Notes: generated by a model from the letters alone, not told the origin. A DNA stretch of 64,000 nt from Candidatus Gallacutalibacter stercoravium (GCA_018716975.1 DVJE01000001.1:62001-126000), one strand, 5' to 3'. Positions 16,749 to 26,934 are shown, numbered from the stretch's first letter. Numbers and translations: made by a program.

Positions 16749-16782
16749 AAGCGGGAAGGCGCCGCCTATCCCGCTTGTTTTC
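16749..16782 (+). terminator. Terminator after GRE system 2
   Basis: AAGCGGGA (16749-16756) pairs with TCCCGCTT (16769-16776), with an inner AGGC/GCCT stem, and is followed by GTTTTCTTG. It lies 42 bp after the activase stop. Confidence 0.75.
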
Positions 16783-16869
16783 TTGTTGCCTCCCTTATCA
16801 TGGTGAGGCGGTTTCAGGCAATTTGTTATGGGTCAAACGGCCACGCGGCCAGAAAGGATGTGTTTTGGT

Positions 16870-17601
16870 TTGTACGCTGTATATCGCCGGCCATTTATCG
16901 TGCCTTACGCACAGTGCGATTGCAACGAAAAGTTAAAGCTATCTGCTGCGCTGAAAGAAGCGCAGCAAGTGAGCATGGAACATTGCGATCAGCTTGGCAT
17001 TGGCAACCGCTATTTATTAAGCCTAAATATGGTTTTTCTTTTGGCTAAAATCCACATTGATATCACCCGCATGCCCCGCGGCGGAGAAACGCTTGCAATT
17101 GAAACCGTGCCTTATCTGCCTGTACGGGCCATTTATCCACGTGTTACCACATTATACGGCGAAAAGGAAGAGCCGCTTATGCGGATCGATTCCCGCTGGA
17201 CCCTGGTGAACACGCAAACCGGCCGGATCCTCCGCCGCCCGCCGGAGGGCTTGCCTCTTCCCTTCACGCCGACGCCGCAGGATTTTTCTGACGTTAAAAT
17301 CGCCGCCCCCGCCTCATTGCAGCCCTTGGAGCAGGTGCGGGTGCGCTACTGCAATTTAGACAGCAATCACCATCTAAACAACGGAGAATATGCCGACCTG
17401 GTGTGCAACTGCCTGGAGCAGGAGCTACTGGAGGGATGGGAAACAGCCGCCTTTACCATTTTATACCACCACGAGGCCAAACTGGGCCAAACCATTTGCC
17501 TGGAGGGAGCCCGGCAAGAAAATATCCGCTATATCCGCGGCACTTTGGATCAAGGCCCGTGCTTTGAAAGCGAGGTTATTTTACAGAAACGGAGGGAGTA
17601 G
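16870..17601 (+). CDS. Acyl-ACP thioesterase family protein
   Basis: Double hot-dog thioesterase of about 243 residues that releases fatty acids from acyl carrier protein. The first half opens with a VPYAQCDCNEKL strand-loop typical of the family. The second half carries the catalytic-region motif LDSNHHLNNGEYADL (Asn and His). I prefer TTG 16870, which has AGAAAGG about 12 bp upstream; ATG 16858 sits on that site and ATG 16828 is possible. It starts a three-gene run with glgB (7-bp gap) and the NUDIX gene (overlap). A link between acyl release and glycogen branching is not obvious. Confidence 0.75.
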   Translation: MYAVYRRPFIVPYAQCDCNEKLKLSAALKEAQQVSMEHCDQLGIGNRYLLSLNMVFLLAKIHIDITRMPRGGETLAIETVPYLPVRAIYPRVTTLYGEKEEPLMRIDSRWTLVNTQTGRILRRPPEGLPLPFTPTPQDFSDVKIAAPASLQPLEQVRVRYCNLDSNHHLNNGEYADLVCNCLEQELLEGWETAAFTILYHHEAKLGQTICLEGARQENIRYIRGTLDQGPCFESEVILQKRRE

Positions 17602-17608
17602 CCGTATC

Positions 17609-19588
17609 ATGGACAGCAGAATTTTAACCGAATATTTGCAAGGAAACTGCTTTAACGCTTATGAAGCGTTGGGCGCCCATCCATCCCACGAATATGACCA
17701 GGACGGCGTGCGTTTCACTGTGTATGCGCCCCATGCCCGGTCGGTAGCTTTAATCGGGGAGTGTAACGGCTGGCAGGGCTACCCAATGCATGCCCTGGAA
17801 GGCGGCATGTGGACGATTTTTATCAACGGCGCCCATGAAGGCCAGCTTTATAAATTCCGCATAGAAACCGCCGGTGGAGAATACTACGACCGGATGGATC
17901 CCTTTGCCTTTTGCAGCGAATGCCGCCCCAATACCGCCTCAATCGTCACCCGGATGGACACCTATGCTTGGGGCGACGGGGCGTGGATGGCCCAACGGGA
18001 TAAAAATTATAACCGGCCCATGTCTATATATGAACTGCATCTGGGCTCTTGGCGCAGAAAGGATGAAGCCGATCCAACGCAGGATGGGTTTTACCGGTAT
18101 GACGAAATAGCCGCGCTGCTCATCCCTTACTTAAAGCAGACGGGTTATACCCATATTGAGCTGTTGCCTTTAACCGAATATCCCTTTGACGGTTCCTGGG
18201 GATATCAAACAGCCGGTTACTTTAGCGCCACCAGCCGTTACGGCACACCGGCGCAGCTGATGGCCCTCATCGATCACTGTCATCAGGCGGGGATTGGGGT
18301 TATTCTTGATTTTGTGCCCCTGCACTTTGTCACCGACTTTTACGCTTTGCACCAGTATGACGGTGGTTTTCTGTACGAAAGTGAGGATCCCGCCCAGCGT
18401 TATAGCGAATGGGGCACTGCTTTGTTCGACTTTACCAAGCCCCATGTGCAAAGTTTTTTAAAGTCTGCGCTAGACTTTTGGATCCGCTATTTTCATTTGG
18501 ACGGCGTGCGCTATGATGCGGTATCTCGCCTGATATATCAACAAGGAGACTCTGCAAAAGGAGTAAACGATCCGGGGCTGTGGTTCTTAAAAAGCGCCAA
18601 TTATACGTTGCAACAGCGCTACCCCCAGGTGATGCTTATCGCCGAGGATTCCTCAGACTTTTTAAAGGTAACCGCCCCCGTTGTATACGGCGGGCTGGGG
18701 TTTGACTATAAATGGGATTTGGGCTGGATGAACGACACCCTGGAGTATCTCAGCGCACCGGCAACGCAACGGCCCGCCTTGCATCACAAGCTCACCTTCT
18801 CTATGACCTATTTTTACCGCGACATCTTTTTGCTGCCCCTTTCTCACGACGAAGTGGTGCACGGCAAAAAAACCGTTATCGACAAGCTACCCGGCAGCTA
18901 TGAGGAAAAGTTTAGCCAACTGCGGGCCTTATATATTTACATGTTTACTCATCCGGGTAAAAAACTGAACTTTATGGGCAATGAGCTGGCGGAATTTAAG
19001 GAATGGGATGAAAACAAGCAGCCCGGCTGGAACTTGCTGGATTACCCCGCCCACCAAGCGTTCTTTCGCTTCTGGCAAGCATTGCAGCTGCTTTACCAAG
19101 AGCATCCGGCTCTTTATCAAGAAGACTACCACCCCAACAGCTTTTGCTGGTTAAACGCCGACGACAGCGCCCACTGTGTTTATTCCTATTCGCGCGACGA
19201 TTTGCATGGCGAGCAGCTGTTTATTGTGCTGAATTTCTCCAACCGGGTGCAAACCGATATCAACCTGCCGGTGGGGCAAGCCGGCCAGTATGAAGAGCTT
19301 TTGAGCACCGATGATTCGCGCTATGGCGGCAGTGGGCGAACCGACGGTTATGCCAGCGCCCGGCCGCAGGGAAAGGGCTATTCCATCTTTGTGAACCTAC
19401 CGCCCTATAGCGCCGCCATATGGAAGAGGCAGCCCTCCGCTGCCCAACCCACTGAGCAAGCTGCCGTTCGGCCGACAGGCAAGCGGGCAGCGCCGCGTAA
19501 GCAAGAGCTGCCTGCGTCCACTGCGCACCGGCGTGTAAAAACCAAGCGCACCGCCGGCGGTATAAAAACAGAGGAGAAAAACCGATGA
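17609..19588 (+). CDS. glgB: 1,4-alpha-glucan branching enzyme GlgB with unusual basic tail
   Basis: GH13 branching enzyme (659 aa) that forms alpha-1,6 branches in glycogen. An N-terminal CBM48-like domain (about 20-110) precedes the TIM barrel. Catalytic residues are Asp303 (GVRYDAVS), Glu346 (IAEDSS) and Asp414 (SHDEVVHGK), and a C-terminal beta domain follows. The last 50 or so residues are atypical: Pro-, Arg- and Lys-rich (for example GKRAAPRKQ), low complexity. ATG 17609 has GGAGGGAG upstream. No glgA, glgC or glgP lies nearby, so it is separated from the rest of the pathway. It overlaps the next gene by 4 bp. Confidence 0.93.
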   Translation: MDSRILTEYLQGNCFNAYEALGAHPSHEYDQDGVRFTVYAPHARSVALIGECNGWQGYPMHALEGGMWTIFINGAHEGQLYKFRIETAGGEYYDRMDPFAFCSECRPNTASIVTRMDTYAWGDGAWMAQRDKNYNRPMSIYELHLGSWRRKDEADPTQDGFYRYDEIAALLIPYLKQTGYTHIELLPLTEYPFDGSWGYQTAGYFSATSRYGTPAQLMALIDHCHQAGIGVILDFVPLHFVTDFYALHQYDGGFLYESEDPAQRYSEWGTALFDFTKPHVQSFLKSALDFWIRYFHLDGVRYDAVSRLIYQQGDSAKGVNDPGLWFLKSANYTLQQRYPQVMLIAEDSSDFLKVTAPVVYGGLGFDYKWDLGWMNDTLEYLSAPATQRPALHHKLTFSMTYFYRDIFLLPLSHDEVVHGKKTVIDKLPGSYEEKFSQLRALYIYMFTHPGKKLNFMGNELAEFKEWDENKQPGWNLLDYPAHQAFFRFWQALQLLYQEHPALYQEDYHPNSFCWLNADDSAHCVYSYSRDDLHGEQLFIVLNFSNRVQTDINLPVGQAGQYEELLSTDDSRYGGSGRTDGYASARPQGKGYSIFVNLPPYSAAIWKRQPSAAQPTEQAAVRPTGKRAAPRKQELPASTAHRRVKTKRTAGGIKTEEKNR

Positions 19589-20079
19589 AAGTCAACGGCG
19601 TGGCCGAAACTTTTTTGCGCCATGGGGATTGTTACCTTTTGATGAAGCGCTCTGCTTTCAAACAACATTACCCTAACGTATGGGCCGGTGTGGGCGGCGG
19701 GATAGAACCGGAAGAATTCGCCCACCCTCGCCAAGCCGCCCTGCGGGAAATATGGGAAGAAACCGGCGTGTGTGCAGAACATATTGCCAATTTGCGCCTG
19801 CGGTATTTGCACATAAGCCAGCAGGACGGAACGCTTATTTATCATTATGTTTATTTCGGGCAAACGTTGCAAACGGCTATCAGGCAGACCGAAGAGGGCG
19901 CTTTATTTTGGATTCCCCGGCAACAATTTTTTGACCGGGAGTTTTCCCCTGCGGCAACCGAAATCTTGCGCCATTACTTTGCAACCGGTATCGATACGAA
20001 AGACCTTTACGTTTTTACCACAAACAATGGCTTTAGTACGGTTACCCCCTTTGGGCAAGAAAAGCAAAGCTCCTGCTAA
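19585..20079 (+). CDS. NUDIX hydrolase
   Basis: A 164-residue hydrolase of nucleoside diphosphate derivatives. The complete Nudix box runs from Gly39 to Gly61 (GIEPEEF, then REIWEETG), with metal-binding Glu57, Glu58 and Glu59-region acids. The substrate class cannot be assigned; candidates include oxidised nucleotides and ADP- or UDP-sugars, the last attractive beside glgB. ATG 19585 overlaps the glgB stop (ATGA), so it is the coupled last gene of that operon. Confidence 0.85.
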   Translation: MKVNGVAETFLRHGDCYLLMKRSAFKQHYPNVWAGVGGGIEPEEFAHPRQAALREIWEETGVCAEHIANLRLRYLHISQQDGTLIYHYVYFGQTLQTAIRQTEEGALFWIPRQQFFDREFSPAATEILRHYFATGIDTKDLYVFTTNNGFSTVTPFGQEKQSSC

Positions 20080-20107
20080 CAACCGATTGCGTACTCAGAG
20101 CATAGAA

Positions 20108-20145
20108 AAGGGCTGCACAGCTTGCGCTGTGCGGCCCTTGTTTGC
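20108..20145. terminator. Terminator after the glgB-NUDIX operon
   Basis: The 14-bp arms 20108-20121 and 20126-20139 form a tetraloop hairpin with one T-G pair, followed by GTTTGC. Convergent with the SPFH gene at 20169. Confidence 0.75.
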
Positions 20146-20168
20146 AGCCAATACATGTTTATAACCGG

Positions 20169-21014
20169 TTATTCCGTGGGCTGAGCGGATTGTGCGCTAT
20201 CACTTTGGGCGCCCTCTAAAATCGAGCTGATATCCATCATATATCCGTTGCCGTCGCCCACAATTTGGGGAAGCTCGCCGTTCCATTTTTCAATCCAATC
20301 GTTGAGCAAAGTTTTGTCTGTAATCTCTTGGTTTTTCAGCCGGTAGCTTTCTGCTTCAGCGCGAGCCTGCTCAACCTTTTGCTCCGCTTCAATCTTAACG
20401 CGGGCTAAATCCTGCTCTGCTTTTAATGCGTTTTGCTGCGCAGTTTGCTTGGCTTCAATGGCGGCGTTAAATTCCTCTGAAAAGTTAAAATCGGTTATGT
20501 TAAACACTTCAATATACAGCCCATAGGACTGAATTTTTTCTGCAATGGCTTCTTTTATCTGTTCACTGACGGATTGCCTCTGCGTGATGAGTTCCTCTGC
20601 CGAATACTGGGCGGTAACCGCCTTGATGCACTCCGAAATAGACGGAACAACTAAAGTATCCTGCACCGAAAGCCCAAAGTTTTGATACACCAGCGCGCTG
20701 CTTTGTGGGCTAATGCGGTAGTTGACCGCCACGCTACCTGTTACCGTTTGCAAGTCTTTTGAAGCCGAAGAGAAAGAAACATCCACCTTGGTTACACGGT
20801 TGTCCATTTTTGTTACTTGCTGTACAAAGGGAATTTTCACATGCAGTCCTTCGGTCATCACGCCGTCGCTTACTGCGCCGAAATTGGTAACCACGCCGGT
20901 GTGGCCCGCAGGTATTACCACAAAGGTGGACGCCGCAATCACAATAACCACCAGGGCCCCTGCCACACCTAAAAGGATCTTGTGCAATTTCTTTTTGTCC
21001 ATCGTTACTCTCAT
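20169..21014 (-). CDS. SPFH/prohibitin-domain membrane protein (HflC-like)
   Basis: A 281-residue protein anchored by one N-terminal span (about residues 12-33) with the SPFH domain beginning IPAGHTGVVTNFG. A long Ala/Glu/Gln-rich coiled coil (about 195-245) follows. Such proteins assemble into membrane rings or rafts that organise proteases and other membrane proteins. No HflK partner or protease gene is adjacent, so the exact role is open. ATG 21014 has AGGAG with 7-bp spacing; the frame extends further upstream without a ribosome site. Confidence 0.85.
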   Translation of the reverse strand: MRVTMDKKKLHKILLGVAGALVVIVIAASTFVVIPAGHTGVVTNFGAVSDGVMTEGLHVKIPFVQQVTKMDNRVTKVDVSFSSASKDLQTVTGSVAVNYRISPQSSALVYQNFGLSVQDTLVVPSISECIKAVTAQYSAEELITQRQSVSEQIKEAIAEKIQSYGLYIEVFNITDFNFSEEFNAAIEAKQTAQQNALKAEQDLARVKIEAEQKVEQARAEAESYRLKNQEITDKTLLNDWIEKWNGELPQIVGDGNGYMMDISSILEGAQSDSAQSAQPTE

Positions 21015-21456
21015 GTCTGCTCTCCTTTTTCTTATTGCCAGTTTACCAGCCGGATGCGCATCCTTGACTGTTGTGGCCACATTATAGCATGGGGTGCTCA
21101 AAAACAGCAAACCTCCGCTGGGCGCACCGCAGGTTAAAAAGCGGCGAATCCGGCGGTTGCGTGCAACTGCGGCTACCGCGCATACTCTTAATATCTCTTT
21201 TATGCTCTCTTATGCTCGCGTATCCTCCATTTTTGTTTTTCTTTTTAATTTGTTTCCTTTGTACCCCACCAGCTACCTTTTAAACGCTTTGCACCATAAA
21301 TACAACTGGCAATATTATTTTTAGAAGCATTTAATTAGGCTCAGTATGATATCCCATACAAGCGCAAAAGAGGCCGCAAAGCGTAAGTTTGCGGCCTCTT
21401 TTTTCTCATTTGTTTTGCCATCTCGAACGGTTGATAAGGAGTTTCTTCGCCGATAG
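21015..21456. other. Gene-free stretch between the SPFH gene and the ABC importer
   Basis: About 440 bp with no convincing coding frame. The part at 21080-21340 is T- and C-rich on the plus strand with repeated ATGCTC-type words and no clear promoter. The only firm element is the terminator at 21368-21406. Confidence 0.5.
21368..21406. terminator. Terminator after the amino-acid ABC importer
   Basis: Perfect 13-bp arms 21368-21380 and 21388-21400 (AAGAGGCCGCAAA type) with a 7-nt loop, a T run on the plus side and CTTTTGC on the minus side. It lies 57 bp past the minus-strand ATPase stop. Confidence 0.85.
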
Positions 21457-22191
21457 TTACAGCACCTTCGATAAAAATTCCTTTAACCTAGGATGCTGCG
21501 GATTGCCGAAAAATTCAGCCGGCGGCGCTTCTTCTTTAATTTGGCCGTCATCCATAAACAAAACGCGGTTGGCTACCTCGCGGGCAAAGCCCATTTCATG
21601 GGTTACCACTACCATCGTCATACCATCCACGGCCAGCTCTTTCATAACCTCCAGCACCTCGCCCACCATCTCGGGATCCAACGCCGAGGTGGGCTCATCA
21701 AACAGCATCACCTTGGGATCCATTGCCAGCGCCCGCACAATGGCGATGCGCTGCTTTTGGCCGCCCGACAGTTGGGAGGGATAATTGTCGGCCTTATCTG
21801 CCAAGCCAACCCGCTCCAACAGCTGCATGGCCCGCTTATCCGCCTCTGCCTGAGTGGCCAACTTTAGTTGCACGGGGGCCAAAGTAATGTTTTGTTTTAC
21901 CGTGCGGTGGGGGAACAAATTAAAGTGTTGAAACACCATGCCCATATGGCGGCGTATTTCATTGATGTCACACTTGGGATCGGTTACCAAAGTGCCGTCA
22001 AACCAAATTTCGCCGCTGGTAGGCTCCTCCAAACGGTTGAGGCAACGCAAAAAGGTGCTTTTGCCAGATCCGGAGGGCCCCACAACTACAACCTTTTCTC
22101 CTTTTTCAATCTCTTGCGAAACGCCTTTGAGCACATCCACGGTGCCCGCGGCAGTATGAAAGCTTTTATGCAGATCTTTAACGGATATCAC
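21457..22191 (-). CDS. Polar amino acid ABC transporter ATP-binding protein (GlnQ-like)
   Basis: A 244-residue ATPase with Walker [10 protein letters not shown] at 38-46, Q-loop in [11 protein letters not shown], signature LSGGQKQR, Walker [12 protein letters not shown] and switch His in VVTHEMGF. The FNLFPH and HPRLKEFL details are typical of the polar amino-acid (PAAT) uptake family. The GTG start at 22191 lies inside the end of the permease gene (14-bp overlap), so the two are translationally coupled. It works with the permease at 22178 and binding protein at 23008. The exact amino acid (Gln, Arg, Lys, Cys) is not decided by sequence. Confidence 0.93.
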   Translation of the reverse strand: MISVKDLHKSFHTAAGTVDVLKGVSQEIEKGEKVVVVGPSGSGKSTFLRCLNRLEEPTSGEIWFDGTLVTDPKCDINEIRRHMGMVFQHFNLFPHRTVKQNITLAPVQLKLATQAEADKRAMQLLERVGLADKADNYPSQLSGGQKQRIAIVRALAMDPKVMLFDEPTSALDPEMVGEVLEVMKELAVDGMTMVVVTHEMGFAREVANRVLFMDDGQIKEEAPPAEFFGNPQHPRLKEFLSKVL

Positions 22192-22900
22192 TCTTACGCA
22201 ACCTCCTTTCCAGCTTGGTTAACAAAGCCGTAAGGCCGATTACCATGATTAAATAAACCAAAGCAACCGTAAACAGCGGTATATAAGGCGCATAGGTTTG
22301 GCTGCGGATAATGTCGCCTGCCTTAGAAAGATCCACCACGCCGATAAAGCCGGCAACAGAGGTTTCTTTTAGCAAGGTAATAAACTCGTTGCCCAAGGCC
22401 GGAAGGATATTTTTCAGCGCCTGCGGGAAGATGATCTTCAGCATTGTGGTGCGAGAGCTCAACCCCAAAGAACGCCCGGCTTCCATTTGCCCTTTATCCA
22501 CCGACAAAATACCGCCACGCACAATTTCTGCCACATAGGCCGCAGAATTCAAGCCAAAAGCGATGATAGCCACCCAAGTTTTGGGCACTTCCTTGGCCAC
22601 AATAATGATGTAATACATAATAAACAGCTGCACCACCATTGGGGTTCCACGGACGACTGTTGTATACAGGTTGGCGATCCACCCCAAGGGCCTAAGCTTG
22701 CGGCTGCTTTGAGCCGATACCTTGGCCAACGCCAAAAGCGTGCCCAACACAACACCTAAAATTGTTGCAAAAAAGGTGATTTGCAAGGTGGTTAGCAATC
22801 CTTCCACCAAATACATATAACGATCTTTTTCAATAAAATTGATCTGTATCTGCGTGCTGAACCACTGTGCAAATTGATTCCACCACTCTATCAGGTTCAA
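22178..22900 (-). CDS. Polar amino acid ABC transporter permease (GlnP-like)
   Basis: Inner-membrane permease of about 240 residues with five hydrophobic segments. The His/Glu/Gln/Arg/opine-type permease signature begins [14 protein letters not shown], and the EAA loop reads [23 protein letters not shown]. The first in-frame ATG is 22924. I prefer TTG 22900 because AAGGGGG lies 8 bp upstream of it; GTG 22906 is too close to that site. A terminator-like hairpin separates it from the binding-protein gene, probably giving less permease than binding protein. Confidence 0.9.
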   Translation of the reverse strand: MNLIEWWNQFAQWFSTQIQINFIEKDRYMYLVEGLLTTLQITFFATILGVVLGTLLALAKVSAQSSRKLRPLGWIANLYTTVVRGTPMVVQLFIMYYIIIVAKEVPKTWVAIIAFGLNSAAYVAEIVRGGILSVDKGQMEAGRSLGLSSRTTMLKIIFPQALKNILPALGNEFITLLKETSVAGFIGVVDLSKAGDIIRSQTYAPYIPLFTVALVYLIMVIGLTALLTKLERRLRKSDIR

Positions 22901-22955
22901 GCGCACAGCCCCCTTCCCCGGCATTCCGGATGATAATAATAAGCTATAGGTGATA

Positions 22956-22985
22956 TAAAAACCGCCCCAGCCGTTGCCAGGGCGG
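22956..22985 (-). terminator. Partial terminator between binding protein and permease
   Basis: On the minus strand CCGCCC (22985-22980) pairs with GGGCGG (22967-22962), followed by TTTTT. It lies inside the importer operon, so it likely tunes stoichiometry by partial termination. Confidence 0.7.
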
Positions 22986-23007
22986 ATTCTCGCACAAATT
23001 CAGCGGC

Positions 23008-23880
23008 TTATTCCTCGGACATATAGTTGCCTACGATCTCATCTAATTCGCCGCTTTCTTCCATTTCCTGCAGGGTTTCGTTGATCAAATCCAAAAGCTC
23101 TGTGTCACCCTTGGGAACCGCGATGCAGTATTCTTCACCGGTGAGCGCCTCATCCAACATCATAATCTTGTCGGAATTGTTGGCTACCAGCTTCTTCGCG
23201 GGGAAGTTATCCACCACAACCGCATCCAAACGGCCAGCTATCAGGTCGGAAACGGCGTCTACCGCTTTGTTCATGCGCTGCACATCGGCGCCTTCCACAT
23301 TCTCGGTGCAATATTGATCGCCTGTAGTGCCCAGCTGCACGCCAATGGTCTTACCGGCCAGATCCTCTGAAGATTTGATATCGCTATCTTTCAGTACAAT
23401 AATAGACTGTGTAGCCGAAAAATAAGGATCCGAGAAATCAACGCTCTCTTCACGAGTGGGATCCTTGCTCATGCCAGCGGCCACAAAATCACATTTACCA
23501 GAAGCCAGCTCAGCGGTCAGCGCATCAAAACTGGTGTTATTGATTTGCAGCTCTACGCCCAACTTTTCAGCGATCTTTTTAGAAATATCCACGTCAATAC
23601 CGACGATGTCCGTCCCGTCCATATACTCAAAAGGCTCGAACTCCGCGTTGGTAGACATGATAATCTTGCCAGCTGCTTTAATGCGATCAATAGAGCTTTC
23701 TTCCGTATCCGCCGCTTCCGAAGCGTCTTGCGATGTTTCTTCAGAAGCCGCACCGGATTCTGCTACCGAAGACTGGGTGGAATCACCAGCGCCCGTTTCT
23801 TGCTGTTGGCAGCCGGCAAAAGAAAACGCCAGCAAGCCAGAAAGCAGCAGCGCAGCCGCCGCTTTAATGGTCTTTTTCAT
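23008..23880 (-). CDS. Polar amino acid ABC transporter substrate-binding lipoprotein
   Basis: A 290-residue lipoprotein. The signal peptide ends in lipobox SFAGC with lipidated Cys24. An acidic Ser/Glu-rich linker (about 25-60) precedes the family-3 binding fold, which begins with AAGKIIMSTNAEFEPFEY and contains GIDVDISKKIAEKLG. The ligand is probably a polar amino acid. ATG 23880 has GAGGAGG upstream. A strong promoter lies 70 bp above it. A degenerate ATGAATATACATTG element at 23986-23999 on the minus strand loosely resembles an arginine-repressor box, which is only suggestive. Confidence 0.92.
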   Translation of the reverse strand: MKKTIKAAAALLLSGLLAFSFAGCQQQETGAGDSTQSSVAESGAASEETSQDASEAADTEESSIDRIKAAGKIIMSTNAEFEPFEYMDGTDIVGIDVDISKKIAEKLGVELQINNTSFDALTAELASGKCDFVAAGMSKDPTREESVDFSDPYFSATQSIIVLKDSDIKSSEDLAGKTIGVQLGTTGDQYCTENVEGADVQRMNKAVDAVSDLIAGRLDAVVVDNFPAKKLVANNSDKIMMLDEALTGEEYCIAVPKGDTELLDLINETLQEMEESGELDEIVGNYMSEE

Positions 23881-23949
23881 TACTACTTCCTCCTCTAAAT
23901 TACATTCCTTTTCGCCAGGCAGCACCCCTGCCTGAATACGCATAGGGAT

Positions 23950-23978
23950 ATTATAGAATAAGCGAACGGATAAATCAA
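23950..23978 (-). promoter_or_regulatory. Sigma-A promoter of the amino-acid importer operon
   Basis: On the minus strand TTGATT (23978-23973) and a perfect TATAAT (23955-23950) are 17 bp apart, with the predicted start near 23943. Confidence 0.75.
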
Positions 23979-24224
23979 TAGCAACAATGTATATTCATGC
24001 AAAAACTTGCCCGCAACGGTATCTTGGCCGTTACCACTGCCCAATCAACCGCCCTATTCACAAATGGTTCTTACATTACAAAGCCCTGCTTTTGCTTCAT
24101 CCGCCACGATCACCCAAATTATAGCACAAATGCCCTGCTTAGCAAGCGGCAACCTAGCAGAAAAATTGCCGAAACTGCTGCAATTCTGGTGCATTTTGTA
24201 AAACCGATTTTGGTGAACCCATAA

Positions 24225-25361
<1,137 letters not shown>

Positions 25362-25393
25362 GCTATCCTCTTAGCCCTGTTTTACTCAGCGTG

Positions 25394-25430
25394 AAAAACC
25401 GGCCGCAAAAACGATGCGGCCGGTTTTTGT
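25394..25430. terminator. Bidirectional terminator after the collagen-like gene
   Basis: Perfect 14-bp arms (AAAAACCGGCCGCA, 25394-25407, with 25415-25428) and a 7-nt loop. It has a T run on either strand and separates the convergent genes at 24315 and 25444. Confidence 0.9.
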
Positions 25431-25443
25431 TGGTTCTTATTGG

Positions 25444-25605
25444 TTATTTCTTGCCCTTTAGTAAATTTTCCGCGCAGGCGCGCAATTCCTGTTCAGACTG
25501 AATCGATACGCCGCTTTGCTGAATGGTTTCTTGAATATACGGGGGAAGGGACATAAAGTAAGGATTGCTGGAAATCGCTTGCTGAAAATCTGACATTTGT
25601 GCCAT
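25444..25605 (-). CDS. Tiny conserved protein (53 aa), paralogue of the gene at 13267
   Basis: ATG 25605 follows GGAGGTG with 8-bp spacing; the 53-codon frame ends at 25444. It contains SLPPYIQETIQQSG, then ELRACAENLLKGKK. It shares with the 58-residue protein at 13267 the Leu-Pro-x-Tyr-aliphatic-Gln-(Asp/Glu) segment and the Leu-Arg-x-Cys-Ala-Glu-Asn-Leu segment at similar spacing. It is soluble, with no signal peptide. It lies 66 bp after the AI-2E-family transporter on the same strand and just before a strong terminator, so it may be the last gene of that unit. Function unknown. Confidence 0.65.
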   Translation of the reverse strand: MAQMSDFQQAISSNPYFMSLPPYIQETIQQSGVSIQSEQELRACAENLLKGKK

Positions 25606-25671
25606 GAACGGTTCACCTCCGGCTTTAGTATACCCGGAGGCGAGGCCTTCTATCAGGGCTTAACGGAGAAG

Positions 25672-26934
25672 TTATTCTTTTTCACCGTTTTCTTCATTCG
25701 CCTGGTTGTCGTCGTCCGTATTCGTTTCTTCGGTTTCGTTGCTTGCACCAGGCGCTGCATCTTTGTGTTCTACCACAGCGTTCTCTTCTTTTAACCGGCG
25801 TTTTGCTTGCAGCCGCACGGCGACCGCCTCACGCAGTAGGCAATATAGCACCGAAGCCAGCGGCACCCCTATCAGCATACCGGCCACACCGAACACACCG
25901 CCGCCCACTGTAACGGCAAACAGTACCCACATGCCGGGCAGGCCAACAAACTTGCCCTGTACCCGTGGATAGATAACATTGCTTTCTATTTGCTGCAAAA
26001 TCAAAATAAACACCACAAACCAAAACGCCGTCATCGGGTGCACCATCAACAGGATAAAAGCCCCCAACGCTGTGCCGAAAAACGCGCCAAAAATGGGAAC
26101 CAAAGCGGTTACACCGATGATAACCGAAATCAGCAGCGCATAGGGCATAGAAAAGGCGCACATGCCCAAAAAACACAGGAACCCAATAATAAATGCTTCT
26201 AGCAATTGGCCCGACACAAAACGAGAAAAAACCGCCGACGACAGCCGCGCAATTGATACCAAATACTCTGCCTTGTCTTTGCTAATAAAAGCAAACAGCA
26301 ACCGTTTTGTTTGCCTGCACAGTGTCTCTTTTTTTAGCAGCATATACACCGAGAAGGCCACGCCCAAAACAAAATTGAAAATACCGCCGGCTAAGGCAGA
26401 AGTAAACTGCACCATTGAACCCAACACATCAGGAGATAACTTTTGAATCCATCCTTCTGCAACGTCGGTGATTTTCTTCCAATCCAGTTCAAAATTGTGC
26501 AGCACATCGGGCGATATCTGCAAAGATGTTAAAACATCCTCCGCCCACAACTGCAAATCCTTGGCATAGTTCGGAATATTCTTAAGCAGTGTGTAGAAGC
26601 TCCTGCTCAATTGGGGGAAGATCAAAAACAACAATACACAAACAAGGCCAATAACAATCCCATAAGTGAGCACAACACACAGCGGCCGGCGCAGTTTGTT
26701 CCATACGCGCCCATACCTTCGGTTTAGCGGAGCACACAACTTTTCTTCAATAAAACGCATGAGCACGTTTAAAATAAAAGCAATACAGATGCCCAAGAGA
26801 AAGGGGCTTATGATTTGAAAACACCATTTTAAAAAATCAAAAACGATGTTTAGGTTTTGAAGCAGCAAAAAGATCACGCTGCAAATAAAAATAATGAAAA
26901 TAATTCTCTTAATCGTTTTCCTGCTTAATTCCAT
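25672..26934 (-). CDS. AI-2E family transporter
   Basis: A 420-residue membrane protein with about eight spans in the PF01594 layout: two N-terminal spans, a soluble region (about 90-165), then a C-terminal bundle with SGQLLEAFIIGFLCFLG, IGVTALVPIFGAFFG and QQIESNVIYPRVQGKFVGLPGMWVL. Relatives export the quorum-sensing furanone AI-2 or act as sodium/proton antiporters, so the name does not prove the substrate. The last 45 residues are a charged, acidic cytosolic tail. ATG 26934 has AAGGGGAAG upstream. Confidence 0.9.
   Translation of the reverse strand: MELSRKTIKRIIFIIFICSVIFLLLQNLNIVFDFLKWCFQIISPFLLGICIAFILNVLMRFIEEKLCAPLNRRYGRVWNKLRRPLCVVLTYGIVIGLVCVLLFLIFPQLSRSFYTLLKNIPNYAKDLQLWAEDVLTSLQISPDVLHNFELDWKKITDVAEGWIQKLSPDVLGSMVQFTSALAGGIFNFVLGVAFSVYMLLKKETLCRQTKRLLFAFISKDKAEYLVSIARLSSAVFSRFVSGQLLEAFIIGFLCFLGMCAFSMPYALLISVIIGVTALVPIFGAFFGTALGAFILLMVHPMTAFWFVVFILILQQIESNVIYPRVQGKFVGLPGMWVLFAVTVGGGVFGVAGMLIGVPLASVLYCLLREAVAVRLQAKRRLKEENAVVEHKDAAPGASNETEETNTDDDNQANEENGEKE

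Noticed and set aside
23986..23999. Arginine-repressor box upstream of the amino-acid importer
   Set aside because: Only one half-site is close to consensus, so it is mentioned but not annotated as a site.
23997..24224. 75-codon plus-strand frame upstream of the collagen-like gene
   Set aside because: No ribosome site, no recognisable features, overlaps promoter region of the importer.
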